Assembly (NCBI GenBank): GCA_031472005.1
Contig: PZJY01000002.1
Span: forward strand, 3,286,001-3,350,000
DNA: 64,000 nt
Source: Tetracladium setigerum
Taxonomy: Eukaryota; Ascomycota; Leotiomycetes; Helotiales
Direction: 5' to 3'
In this document: piece after piece, positions 1 through 11,228 of the stretch
How positions within the stretch are numbered: position 1 is the stretch's first letter
Layout: each line of letters starts with the position of its first letter
Made by a program: the position numbers and the translations under genes
Notes under the pieces: generated by a model
What the model saw: only the letters and a program-made list of their open reading frames with translations
The model's database searches: none
What the model was told of the DNA's origin: nothing

Positions 1-12
1 AGATGAGAGCAT

Positions 13-1347
13 CTAGAAGTCCTCGTCAAAGTTGAAGTCACCACCATTCTCGGCCTTGGCCTCGGTTTGTGCGGTGGTATCTTCGTGCTTCTTCTGGGTA
101 CCGGCCATAACACCGGCCTTTTGGTAATCACCGACACGCTTTTCGAAGAAGTTGGTCTTGCCAGCGAGCGAGATGTTCTCCATGAAGTCGAATGGGTTGG
201 CAGACTTGTAGTATTTGTCGTTGCCAAGGGCGACCAGCAGACGATCAGCAACGAACTCAATATATTGCTTCATGAGGGTGGCGTTCATGCCGAGGAGGGC
301 ACATGGAAGAGCATCAACCAAGAATTCTTGCTCGATGGTGACAGCCTCGGTGATGACATCTTGAACAGCTTGCTTTGATGGGCGGTGGTTCAAGTGAGAG
401 AAGAGCAAGCATGCGAAGTCAGTGTGAAGACCCTCGTCACGGGAGATGAGTTCGTTGGAGAAGGTGAGACCTGGCATAAGACCGCGCTTCTTCATCCAGA
501 AGATAGAGGCGAATGAACCACTGAAGAAGATACCCTCAACAGCAGCGAATGCAACCAGGCGTTGAGCGAAGGTAGAGTCCTTGTCTTGGATCCAGCGAAC
601 AGCCCAGTCTGCCTTCTTCTTGATACATGGAACTAGAGCGCGTTAGATGTGATTGAATTGTATATGATGTGCGAGTACTCACTAGTCTCGATGGCATTGA
701 AAAGGTATGTGCGTTGAGCTTGCTCCTTGATATATGTGTCGATGAGGAGGGAGTAGGTCTCGGAGTGGATGTTCTCCATCATGATCTGGAAACCGTAGAA
801 GCATCGAGCCTCTGGAACTTGAACTTCGCTGCTGAAGCGTTCGAGGAGGTTCTCGTTGACAATTCCGTCAGAGGCGGCAAAAAAGGCGAGGACGTGGGAG
901 ATGAAGTATCGCTCGTCGTCATTGAGTCTGTTGTTCCAGTCGTGGATATCCTTGGAGAGATCAATCTCCTCTGCAGTCCAGAACGATGCCTCTGCCTTCT
1001 TGTACATCTGCCAGATCTATGGGCATGCTGTTAGCTCTATGTTAAAAATGTTACGCGTCGACGCGACTTACCTCATGGTACTTGAGGGGGAAGAGGACAT
1101 AACGGCTCTTGTTCTCGCGAAGCAATGGCTCGTCTGCCTCCATAGCCTGGATCTCCTCTGCGCGTGTCAAAGGCTTTGCTGGTGTGCTGACGGTAAGAGA
1201 CTTCTCGACGGAGACATCTTGACCTTCAACTGGAGCTTGGTTCTCCTTGTCGGTGAAGTCGAGCTTCTTGACAGGCGAATTGCCGAGCATCTTGTATTGC
1301 TCCATGGCAGCTGCAAGAGACTTGGAAGGGGTGATTTGGGTAGTCAT
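13..1347 (-). CDS. RNR2: Ribonucleoside-diphosphate reductase small subunit (R2)
   Basis: Makes the diferric-tyrosyl radical subunit that, with R1, reduces NDPs to dNDPs in the cytosol for DNA synthesis and repair. Three exons: 1072-1347, 683-1016, 13-632, giving 409 aa; exon sum 1230 nt is in frame. Visible family residues: the first Fe ligand Asp in EEIDLSKD (about residue 111), Glu and His in ENIHSETY (about 173 and 176) with the radical Tyr (about 180) in the same segment, then Glu in VEGIFF and the Glu/His pair in NELISRDEGLHTD. The C-terminus FNFDEDF matches the R1-docking heptapeptide of eukaryotic R2 proteins. Intron 1 (1017-1071) carries an MCB-like palindrome, and an MCB lies 5' of the gene, in line with G1/S control known for RNR genes. 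The start is the only ATG in frame before a typical short non-conserved head. Confidence 0.97.
1054..1065. promoter_or_regulatory. MCB-like palindrome inside RNR2 intron 1
   Basis: A perfect 12-bp palindrome CGCGTCGACGCG, overlapping an ACGCGT (MCB) hexamer at 1053-1058, lies within the 55-nt first intron of the RNR2 gene. ACGCGT is the known binding site of MBF-type cell-cycle factors in fungi. A regulatory role inside the intron is inference. Confidence 0.35.
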
Positions 1348-2513
1348 TGTGAGGTTGTATGAAGGAGGAATGGTGAATTGAGGGATGGGGTAAAGAGTTG
1401 AAGAGGTGAAGAGTTGTTGGTATGAGGAGTGTCGAGAGAGAAGATGGGTGGTGTTTACCTCTCTTTTTAAAAGAACATGAGCGCGTTCACTTTAGCGCAC
1501 CTCGCGTTGACTGGTTCGCGTCAGGGGGCCGAAGTGGTTCCGAGTCCCCTGCCTGAAATATTCTCGCGTTCAGAGCGTGACAAAGGGAGAGGCTGGCGGG
1601 GCTGGTGAATCTTGGTGCATCCTGGTCCGCTATTTTCTCGCTTTTTATCAGATCCTGCAGGTGGAGGTCTTGGCGATCTGATAACGAAACAATGCAGGCC
1701 GGAGAATGGAACCCGACTATCCTTTAGTGTCATAGACTCATAATTAATCAAAAGATGCTTGCTTTAGAGCAAATATCAGCTCATTATTACAGTACTCGTT
1801 TGCTTGCTTACGTGCGAATTACCGACGCGTCACGCTCAATTGAACTTATTGTCATGACGGCTTGTGCTCCGCTCCTCGTGATCGTGGGCCTGCTTTTAGT
1901 CTGTGCAATGAGATCATAATTGAAACGCGAGAAAGTTTCGTCGCGATCCTGCAGGTACAGTCAAGCCTCCCTATTCCTCTCAGTTTATGTAAATATTCCT
2001 AAGGAATTCCATCGGTGTTCGAAGAAAAGGCTTTGATCTTACCCAGTAAAAATGTGGAAGCGGAAAGCAATGATGGTCTGAAGCTTCTGTCCCTGGAACG
2101 TGCACCTGGAGAATATCCCCAGCTTTACAGAACCAGAAATCCTCTTATCTCTCGCTCCGTACTCCTCGAATATTCTGTTACCCGATACCTCCTTTCGAGT
2201 TCAAAGCGTGAAAGAGAGATTGTCACATTATGCCAGTTCACACATGCTGCAGCCATGATGTACATAGAGAGAGGTAAGTAGTTATTTAATTCATTGATTG
2301 TTTTTTCATTTCTATTACATGTATCATGGTCATAATTGGTATCTCGCTAATAGCCCTTCCAACGCAGCCCTCCAATTTTTGTATGAATCTAATAACTCCA
2401 GGCCACCATTGAAGAAACGGAAAAAGCACGCTGAAAGCAAATGGTCTCGCAAACCTGTAAGTACAGATACAAGGGCTTCCAGAACCCAATAAACCGCCCC
2501 ACGAATTCGAGAT
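1348..2513. other. Intergenic: RNR2 promoter side, DUF4112 3' side
   Basis: No gene seen. The part near RNR2 has several CGCGTT-type partial MCB sequences (around 1480-1570) and one full ACGCGT at 1825-1830. Open frames here are short and without family features. The part near 2300-2513 is probably the 3' flank of the DUF4112 gene. Confidence 0.6.
1825..1830. promoter_or_regulatory. MCB element (ACGCGT) upstream of RNR2
   Basis: A full ACGCGT hexamer about 480 bp upstream of the RNR2 start codon. MBF binding to such sites drives RNR transcription at G1/S in yeasts; that it acts so here is inferred from position only. Confidence 0.4.
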
Positions 2514-3554
2514 TCAGTGTCTATTCTTCTGGAGAGTCGACTTGGTTGATTTGTGTCGACGAGGCTCATCTCGGACTACAGCCTCGTTCGGAAGACGAGG
2601 AAGAGGTCCATCCTCTCTTCTGCGATCGCCTCGTTCAATGTCAGGCTGCTTGGTCTTGCTCTTGCTGAACCATCCACCACGATGTTCCTCTACAACTGGA
2701 TCACGGGTGGGAACCGGACCATGATCTTGCCTGCGCGATGGTTGGCGGGAAGGTACGCGTGATGATTGTGCAGTGGTTTGTTGTTCTTCTTCAAGCTTAT
2801 CGAATGTTTCTGGGTCGGTTGGATCAAGTGTCGACACTCGGCCTTGAGCTTTCAAGTTCTTGACCCCCTTCTCGCGAAGATAGCTTTCGAGCACCACGGC
2901 ATTCTTTGTATTTGCTCTGAATGCCGCATCCACGAGATCGCCGACAAACGGAACAAGTCCCACTGCGAAATCTAGGACGATGTTGATCATCATCTTTGAC
3001 TTGACGGCTGCTGGCAATCCTCCCTCGATTTGTTGACAGGTTCGTAAAACCATCATGGCCATGAATGCATCAATGACATCTCCAATGCTAGGAAACAATT
3101 AGCAAAGACTCATTTGGACGTGCTCTAGCAACTTACCCAGGTATAAAGCCAATGACAGTACCCCAGCCAAAGTGCAACCCTGCAAAGGAGAACAAAGCCA
3201 TATCAAGGCGGTAGGCTCGTCGCTTGACCTTGGTCAAAATCCTCCCATCGTGCTCTGATATTCCTGGCGGCAATGCCTTGCGTCTCTTCTTCACTTTCGA
3301 CTTGGATTGACTTCCGTCTAAGCGTGTAGCAGGGACGGTTTCGAAGTAAGGATCCTTGAAAGTTGTTAGCTATGGAAATATCCCCGATCGCCAAGAGATG
3401 CAACAACGAGACCTCTAAATAGGAGACGGTTGTCCAATTGTTGTCACTGCCCAGAAACTTATGAGAGTGGCAAGCTTACCTCTTTGCCAAAGGCATTCTC
3501 GAGTCTCTCCCCCAAGATCTTCTTGCTGATGATTTTTGCGATGAATGCGGCCAT
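2514..3554 (-). CDS. DUF4112 domain protein
   Basis: Three exons: 3480-3554, 3137-3354, 2514-3087; 867 nt, 288 aa. After a short basic N-terminus, a motif EDPYFE at the exon 1/2 junction and a glycine-rich hydrophobic block (GTVIGFIPGIGDVIDAF, then a second block with LVPFVGDLVDAAF) are typical of the DUF4112 family (PF13430), whose function is not known. Two or three membrane-associated hydrophobic segments are likely between residues 65 and 160. The tail is charged and low-complexity, rich in Arg, Ser and Pro, and ends in KNRH. It is divergently transcribed from DCP2. Splice sites (GTAAGC, GTAAGT) are canonical, and the start gives the conserved MAAFIAKIISKKI head. Confidence 0.88.
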
Positions 3555-4557
3555 GATTGCGATGTAGTGTGAAGATGATGAAGCTGGGTCGTCCTAAAAA
3601 ATGCGTTGGGCAGTCGTCTTTAATAGCAGTCGCACACACTTGGGTTGCGCTGCGTCTGGATGGCTGAGTGGCAATGAGTGGTTGGCGATGATTGGGAAAT
3701 GTTTCAAAAGGCGCTTCTTGCTTTTGTCACTTTACAACAAGCGCTGTACTTTGTAACGTGAGGTGAAGGAGAGATTGAAGGGAGGGACAAAGGGGAGTCT
3801 TTATGCTCACCGCAAATAACTTGTTTCGAGCTTCTCTCCTTCACCGTGACCTAGGACGACTGGAACGATTCATTCATTTGGAGAAAGAAACTTGGAATAA
3901 TCCAGACCAAAATCGAGATGCCAATGGCAATCAAGCATTGCTGCGCCTACTGACGAGTGTTGGCAGTTGCCACACCCACAATTCGATCGGCCCACGCTCG
4001 GCTGCACCTCTTCCGCCTTTAACCGCTTCCGCATTGCGACAGATCGGCACCCAAAGCTGATGTCTATCAAGTATAGGTGTGCTATTAGTACCTTTGCATG
4101 ACCTCAGTGATCGACAAAGACGTGCATTGAAACTTCAATCCCCCTGCCGCGTTGCTGCCAAGTCTAACCAGCGCGCAACTATACTGTGGCTGTGCTATAC
4201 CTCTGTAGCTGTGGCTGGTGACCGACTTACTTCTTCAGGAAGCGATTTGTCGACTTGTCCCAAGCTGCCTACTGTACCTACTGCGTTGGTGTTGGTTGAA
4301 GTATCACCACATTCTCTCCCGCTCCATCGATAGCCGAAACTCTCTTGACATCGCAACTCACACGCATTATTTGCGTACCGACCCGACCTATTCACCTAGC
4401 TGCCACCTCTCCCTTCATCATCCCTAAACTTCGCTCGCCCTAGTAAGGGCCATCACCATCTAGATCAGCTTGCTTCTGCGCGTCCCTTGCGTGTCACAGT
4501 CGCAAGACCCCCAAATAGCTCCAGCCGTGGATATGCTGATCACATCCTCAAGACAAC
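3555..4557. other. Intergenic: divergent promoter region, DUF4112 / DCP2
   Basis: About 1 kb between two divergent start codons. No convincing gene; short open frames lack family features. Presumably holds both promoters and the DCP2 5' leader. Confidence 0.6.
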
Positions 4558-7271
4558 ATGGCAGAGCGACAGATGCAGCTAGAAGACTGTGAGTAGATGA
4601 AGAGCAAGGGCGAACAGCTCGGCAGATCCTGCTGGAGGCATTGCTGAAGGCATTCGCCCATGTTGCTCAGCTTCCTCGCACAACGACAGGACTAACATTA
4701 CCCCCAGGGCTGGACGACCTATGTGTACGCTTTATTATCAACCTTCCGGGTGATAGCTTGGAATCCGTAGAACGAATAGGCTTCCAGGTTGAAGAGGCGC
4801 AATGGTTCTACGAGGATTTCATCCGCCCGTTGGACCCGAACCTTCCCTCGCTATCGCTTCGAGCATTCAACCACCTAATCTTCGCGCATTGCCCCTTATT
4901 GTCTGCTTTCACCGTGAATGGCCTTCATATGCAGGCCTTCGATGAGTTCATGACCTATAAAAAGCGCATTCCAGTGAGAGGTGCGATCATGTTGAACGAG
5001 GCTATGGACGCTGCTGTGTTGGTAAAGGGATGGAAGAAGGGTGCCAACTGGAGTTTCCCGCGAGGAAAGATCAACAAGGACGAAGACGACTTGATTTGTG
5101 CTATTCGAGAGGTTTATGAGGAGACGGGCTTTGATCTGGATGCAGCCGGCCTTGTACCAGAGAAGGAAGCAGTCAAGCACATCGAGGTCAATATGAGAGA
5201 ACAACAAATGAAGCTGTACGTGTTCAAGAATGTTCCGATGGACACCTATTTCCAGCCGAGGACGCGAAAAGAGATCAGCAAGATACAATGGTGGCGTCTC
5301 TCGGAACTTCCAGCCTTCAAGAAGAAGAATCAGAATACGAACCCTGAAACGGCCACGAACGCAAACAAGTTTTATATGGTCGCGCCTTTTCTTGTACCGC
5401 TTCGGAAGTGGATAATTGAGCAAAAGAAGCTTGACGCAAAGAAAAGGACCAGCAACCAATACCTCGTGGCTGGCATGAGCCATGATGAATTTTTGACAGA
5501 AGAAGATCGGGGAGAAGAATCTGCTACCCAGGCTCTCTATGAAGTGTCCGCGCCAGAGTCTACCAGGCATGAGGAGGCAAATGAAGCATTGGGCAGACTG
5601 CTTAAAATCCAACCTCCGACCCAAGGGCTACAGTCTGAGGCATTGGGCGCAACCTCATTGCCACAAGCAAACACCTCAGGCCAAGCGCTACTTGCCTTAC
5701 TCAAGAGTAATCCAACAAACGACTCAAAGGCAAACAACCCTCCGCAACAGAACCATACTGGACAAAATGACACTCCTCGGTCAGTACCAAACCCATCTTA
5801 TCAGCAACAACCTCAACCTCCCATGTTCTCGGAAATGCCGCCAGCTCCTCACTTTCCACAAGTACAAGATGCTCCCTTCTCATACCAGGTGCCAAACTTT
5901 CATCGACCGAACTATCCAGAGCAAATGACGCAAAACCGGCCACAAATGCAACAACAAGACCACATGATGCAAAATCACCCACAAATACAGCAATCAAGAC
6001 CCTTCCAAAATCCAAATTCTCACCAATCTCAACACTTGATCCATCCACAGCCCCTCCCTCCACATGTACAAAGGGCAGTATTCACTGGAGGTGCTATCCA
6101 CTCTCCTACAACACCAAATTCTGTTCAACATGAACCCTTCCAGCCGAAACACCTTGCTACATCAATGGGTGGCATGATGAATGCCCAATTTCCAAACATG
6201 CATGTTCCTCCGCCTCAACAACTGCAGAGGGAACCTCCACCTAAGCTTACAGGTCACTCACTGGCACTGCTCAACGCCTTCAAGGGGGGGGATAAGGTGA
6301 CCAGCGGCCCTGAAGCACAGGGACCCGCCCTTGCATCATTTATGCAAGGCCGGTCTGGCAAGCAAGTTCAACCTCATCCACAAGAGCTCCCTGCAGAGCA
6401 TCTTCAATCACAACAAGCTCCCATATCTCATCCTAACAGCCACTCTATTCCAAACCATCTCTCGCTAAGACAGCCACCCAGTGCAACGCAAAAGTCAACT
6501 TTGCTGAGCATGTTTAAAAGCCCTGTGGCTCAAGTTTCTACGCCAGCAACGGTGGTAAATGCGACGGCTCTCCCCATTAGTAGCACTCCATCGGCTGTTG
6601 AGTTGTCTGCCGTAGAACCATTGTCCACGAGTACCACCATCCCCGAGCAAACACCGACTTCGAATCAGAACACAAAGGTGCCCGAGCTTAATGCAGAAGT
6701 CAATCTGCCCTTCGGAGCTATGTCGATCCTTCCCCGGCCCACCGAAAAGCAGGGGAATAAATCACGCTCAGAACAAGCACCCCATAAATACCCAAACCAG
6801 GGAACTACAAAGAAAGCTTCTGCTTCAGGCGCCGGCAAAGGAAAGAATGTGCAGCCTGTAAACAAGGTATTCCAGCCTCAAATTTTGAAGCGTCCTCAAC
6901 CAGGATCATCAACAGAATCGACACTCCCAGTATTTCCTTCTCCCCTCATTGCAAATGTGGCACCTCTCCCCATCATTGAAAGTCAGGCTCCTGCATTCAC
7001 CCATGAGCCTGCATCACCCGCTGCCCATAAACAGACGCTGCTTTCACTGTTCGGAAAATCAACCCAAGCTGCGCCATTATCGACAAACAATTCTACAGCT
7101 GAGCAAGTTCCACAACTCAAAACGGTCGAGACACCTGCGAGGTCGAGGGTGGGAAGTATTGCATCTGGCGAGGCAGCTCCAAGGCGTGGGAGTCAAACCC
7201 CTATCTCATCTGCCGATAATCGTTTCTTACTGAGTTATTTGGATGCAATTGTTGGCAGCAATCAACGTTGA
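4558..7271 (+). CDS. DCP2: mRNA-decapping enzyme Dcp2
   Basis: Hydrolyses the 5' cap of mRNA to release m7GDP, the committed step of 5'-3' decay, in cytoplasmic P-bodies with Dcp1 and Edc3. Two exons: 4558-4588 and 4708-7271; 2595 nt, 864 aa. The spliced N-terminus reads MAERQMQLEDWLDD. An all-helical Dcp1-binding domain (about 10-95) is followed by the Nudix fold, with the Nudix box starting at GKINKDEDD and holding REVYEETGF (about 140-170), and a Box B helix. The remaining 600 residues are Pro/Gln/Ser-rich and disordered, and hold six leucine-rich short motifs (about residues 306, 337, 529, 608, 787, 849) like those that bind the Edc3 LSm domain. A G8 run at about 6287-6294 is in frame. 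Length is normal for filamentous fungi. Confidence 0.97.
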
Positions 7272-7761
7272 GTCTAGGCGGTGTTTTCAACAGATTTGAA
7301 AGGATGTTGCAACCACTGGACGGGCAGGAGAGATAGGTACATCAGGATTGTCTAGAGTGTACTATGTTATCTACGTGGGAAAGGAGATTAAGTCGCTGGG
7401 TATATAATAGCGTTCCTGCCCAAGGTTACGATGTAAACAAGAGATTGGCGTGGAACGAATGAAATGCTTGGTGAGGTGGAGCATGAGGTCATTGTTAACA
7501 TTGAGCATTGCCACATAAATAACGATCTCATAAACTTCATGCTTGTGTATAATTTTGTCTTTGTTTTCCTGTGGTTTACCCGTCCATGTACTCCCTTGAC
7601 CTGTCAAATGAAACCCACAAGGCTGAAAATGCAAGGCTACGCTCTCTCGGCCAAAAATTAAAGTCCCGACGAGCGAGGCCGACATCATCACAAATATTGA
7701 TGTCCCATTCAAGCTCTTCAAGCTGTTCAACACCATTACCATTCACCACTTTACAAACATC
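7272..7761. other. Intergenic: DCP2 3' flank / IBA57 promoter
   Basis: 490 bp between two head-to-tail genes. AT-rich; nothing else identified. Confidence 0.55.
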
Positions 7762-8996
7762 ATGAAACTTCCACGCCTCATTATTCCTCGCTGCCCAGTA
7801 ATCCAACCCAAAAAATCCTTTTTCTGCAACAACTGCATCAGTCATGCCGTCCCCACCACGATGAACACATCTCGATCCTACTCCTCCTCCACAACCACAG
7901 CACCTCCACCACACCCACCATCATCAGGCTACGCCCTCCTCCCAACACGCCGTCTCCTCTCCCTCCACGGCCCCGACACAACTAAATTCCTGCAAGGTCT
8001 GATAACAGCCAACATTACTTCCCGCTCAACCGGATTTTACACCTCTTTCCTTAACGGGCAGGGACGTTTATTACACGATGTCTTTCTCTATCCGCAGGTA
8101 TCATCTACATCTCCATCCGGGGAGGTAGAAGGTTGGTACATCGAGATTGACGCCAAAGAAGCAGCGGCTTTCGCGAAATACGTCAAGAGGTACAAATTAA
8201 GAGCCAAAATAGACGTCAGATTACTGGATGTAGACGAAATGGGGATATGGACTCTCTGGCGGGCTAGTGATGGATGGACTGCACACTCCTTAAGTGGCGG
8301 CAAGGACAAAACCCCCGCCGGAGAACAAATAGGCTGCGAAGATCACCGCGCCCCCGGCATGGGAAGACGTCTCCTCCTCCCTGGCAACACCAAACCAGAC
8401 GTAGAGATGGAGGAATCAAACGAAGAAGCGTATCGAGTTCGGCGCTATCTCCGTGGCGTGCCGGAAGGTCAGGAAGAGCTGTTTCGAGAGCACTCGTTGC
8501 CGCAGGAGAGCAACGTCGATTTTATGGGCGGGATAGATTATAGAAAGGGTTGTTATGTGGGACAGGAACTCACGATTCGCACGCATCATACGGGTGTGGT
8601 GAGGAAGCGCGTTTTGCCTGTTATGCTTTACGGGGTTGAGGAAGCCGAGCCAAGTAAGCTGGAGTATGTTTCTGATGGTGAAGGATTGGGGAAGTTGGGG
8701 TTGGGTGATGGGTTGGATGCAAGTGCGATACCGACCGAGACGAATTTTGGGAGGAGTGGGAAGAAAGGGAGGAGTGCGGGGAAGTGGTTGAAGGGTGTGG
8801 GGAATTTGGGTTTAGGGTTGTGTAGGATTGAGATGATGACGGATACGGTTGTTCAGGGGGTAGTGGAGGGTATAAGGTGGGTGATGAGTTTAAGTTGGAG
8901 TGGGAAGTTGAGGGGGTGGAGGGGAGCAAGATAGTCAAGGCGAAAGCGTTTGTGCCGGATTGGCATTTGACGAGGCAGAAGGGGGTGGGGAAGTAG
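7762..8996 (+). CDS. IBA57: Mitochondrial Fe-S cluster assembly factor Iba57 (frame broken once)
   Basis: GcvT-like folate-binding-fold protein of the COG0354/YgfZ family; with Isa1/Isa2 it matures mitochondrial [4Fe-4S] proteins such as aconitase and lipoyl synthase. A Ser/Arg/Lys-rich head (residues 1-45) fits a mitochondrial presequence. The family signature KGCYVGQE starts at residue 262, followed by HHTGVVRKR. The frame runs into an unrelated reading after MMTDTVVQG; one extra G in the run 8856-8860 would restore it and give the family-like ending AFVPDWH before the stop at 8994-8996. Without it the frame stops at 8934. The 1235-nt span is one base short of 412 codons. No plausible intron bridges the break. 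The gene converges on the J-protein gene, 186 bp away. Confidence 0.9.
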
Positions 8997-9182
8997 GTAC
9001 AAAATCTGGGAACAAAATGACTCCAATCTTTGTAAAATTAATTATAACAATTTGTATATTGGATGTAGCGTTGTGTAGAACTACTGTACAAAGTCGTAGC
9101 AAAACGAACCTTCGTTGGTATAATGTGCCTTAAACGCCTTGCTTCAAATAAATATTATCACTACTGCTTTCGGTCATTCATG

Positions 9183-10112
9183 TTAGATAGCAGACTCGGC
9201 CTCCTCTCGCCGTATCTCTTCTTCTAATCTCGACTTCTCAGCAGCTTTCAACCTATCCATCGTGGCAGTAAAGTCCTTTCTCTTCGGCGTAGGAATGCTC
9301 GGTGAAAAGGAGAATTTCGGGGATGCTGAAGACTTATCGTCAGCTTTCAATCCTCTGAATATATCAGGACGTTTGATAGGAGTGGCCATATTCCGGTCTT
9401 CAACTTTTGACCCTGCCTTCCCCCCTGCTCCAACAACTGGTGAATCTGGATCTAGTGGGACGAAGATGCCACTTTTACGAGCTTTCTTCTCGGCTTTGCG
9501 CTTAATTTTAGCCTCGCCAGCTTCGCGGATTTTGCGCTCGAGGACGGCTATTTCGTCTTCCTCTTCTTCTGGTGGCGAGGATTGTTCTGGTTTGGATTCG
9601 GTATTCGTTTGTGAAGGTGATGCTGTAGCATTTGACGGCTTTGCTGCCGCAGCCTCAGGTTTAGAACTTCTCATTGCCGCAGACCTCTCGGCTCTTCTCC
9701 TCCTTCCCTCCTCTGCCAATCTCTTCATTTCAGCCTGCATCTCAGTCTCACCCTCCTCTTCCTCCCTCGCCCTCTTCACTCCACCTCTCTCCCTCGCCTC
9801 TAATTCCTCCTTCATCGTCCTCCTCTTTCCCTCAAACAGTTCGTTCGCCCGCTGTTTCTGCAGTTTCGCCGCTCTGTGGTTATCATATTTGGCTTTGAGC
9901 TCCGCATCCTCCAAGATCGCGTATGCTGATTGGAAGAGGTCATATTTCTCGGGATCGAAATCCTTGCCCAGTTTATCTGGATGATATTTTAAAGAGGTTT
10001 TGCGGTAGGCGCGGCGAAGTTCTGAGGACGAGAAGGTCGAGAGGGGGAGGCCGAGTAGTTCGTAGAAGTCGACGTCGCTGGTAATCCATTTCTGGAGGTC
10101 GTTGTTCGCCAT
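9183..10112 (-). CDS. J-domain protein of the Cwf23/DNAJC17 type
   Basis: Single exon, 309 aa. The J domain (about residues 15-78) has the Hsp70-activating HPD at 44-46 within LKYHPDKLGK. It is followed by a long charged, Lys/Glu/Arg-rich helical region (about 80-230) and a Ser/Pro-rich tail. This arrangement (N-terminal J domain, then a coiled coil) is that of fission yeast Cwf23 and animal DNAJC17, spliceosome-associated co-chaperones; no RRM is obvious. The assignment rests on architecture, so another type III J-protein is possible. Nuclear localisation is plausible from basic clusters such as KIKRKAEKKARK. Confidence 0.85.
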   Translation of the reverse strand: MANNDLQKWITSDVDFYELLGLPLSTFSSSELRRAYRKTSLKYHPDKLGKDFDPEKYDLFQSAYAILEDAELKAKYDNHRAAKLQKQRANELFEGKRRTMKEELEARERGGVKRAREEEEGETEMQAEMKRLAEEGRRRRAERSAAMRSSKPEAAAAKPSNATASPSQTNTESKPEQSSPPEEEEDEIAVLERKIREAGEAKIKRKAEKKARKSGIFVPLDPDSPVVGAGGKAGSKVEDRNMATPIKRPDIFRGLKADDKSSASPKFSFSPSIPTPKRKDFTATMDRLKAAEKSRLEEEIRREEAESAI

Positions 10113-11228
10113 TGTAAAGGTTTTTCCCCGAATGCCTTACGACGTGAAGTGGTAGATACTTGCGCTTCTTAAGTGTGAAAGAGTATCTACACTTCTCGAG
10201 CTTTGATTTGATTGTTGCGGCGACTGAAGAAAAGAAAGAAAGGAATGGTTCTGGGGAATTTCTGCCATATTCATGCAGCCTAATTGGGCCTAGTCTGATG
10301 ACGGCGTGGTGACCTAAATCCTTGGCATTCAAAGACTCAAGCTTCCTGGGATCCTCCAAACAACATCTTCACTTCTGCACCAACAAACACACTCTCAAAT
10401 ATTTTTGGGGAATCTCTTCTTTGCATTTGCGATGGATGATATAATGGTGAATTGGCAGCGGTCCAGCTTTCACGAAGAGGCCTTCCGAATGACTTTCTAA
10501 GGCATGATATGATGTCTCTTCGGCTACCACTCCAACGTTTTGGTGGTCGAATGGTGAGGGTATCTATTTTGCGTGTGAGTAAGGAGTACAGCCAGCTATC
10601 TTCATTTTCCCCAGCACTATCCGCAGTGATGAACAAAATCCTTCGTCAGGCTTGCTGAAATAATTAGAACAACAGAAGCATCCGCTAAGAACAATGGCAG
10701 CCTGACAAGGAAAAGATCCTCTTCTTATAGTAGTCAATGAGGTTTCTGAGCGAATCCTAAAGCCTCAAACGCTACACTACAAAGTCAGTCCTTCTTGATC
10801 ACCGTTAACAGGTTTTCAGTCACAAAAAAAGGCCTTGGTCACTCGAATTCCTGAGATCGGTCTTGAGACAGACACCTTGGTGTTGACGACCCGAGAGCAA
10901 ACCCATGGGACTTTCTAAGCGTACTCGAAGATGCAAGTTCAGGATTATAATTAGATATGTAGGTAGGTACTAGAGGGAATAGATTTCTATTTAGTTTCAT
11001 TATTGTCAGACTATCTCAACCATAAAACACCAAGTGCCTGCTTTCAATGCTGCAAAGTGCAGGTGTTCTCAGTGGCTCGCTCCTTCCCTCCTCACAACCA
11101 AAGTCATTGACACAACAACGCACACTTCTAATTTATCTGCCAAAGAGCAGCATTCGACACGCTCTTTTCTTCCTTGTCCTACCCTTCTTTCGCGTGCTCC
11201 TGCTTGTATCTTTGTATGCCTGCGTGTG
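10113..11228. other. Intergenic: divergent promoter region
   Basis: 1.1 kb between divergent start codons. No gene seen. Holds one GTAGGTAGGTA tetranucleotide tract near 10960. A CT-rich stretch lies just upstream of the gene at 11229. Confidence 0.55.

Noticed and set aside
4896..5624. 242-codon open frame antisense to DCP2
   Set aside because: Lies fully opposite the conserved Nudix region; its translation has no family features.
9262..9984. 240-codon open frame antisense to the J-protein gene
   Set aside because: Ser/Ala/Leu-rich mirror of the Glu/Lys/Arg-rich coding strand; a codon-bias shadow.
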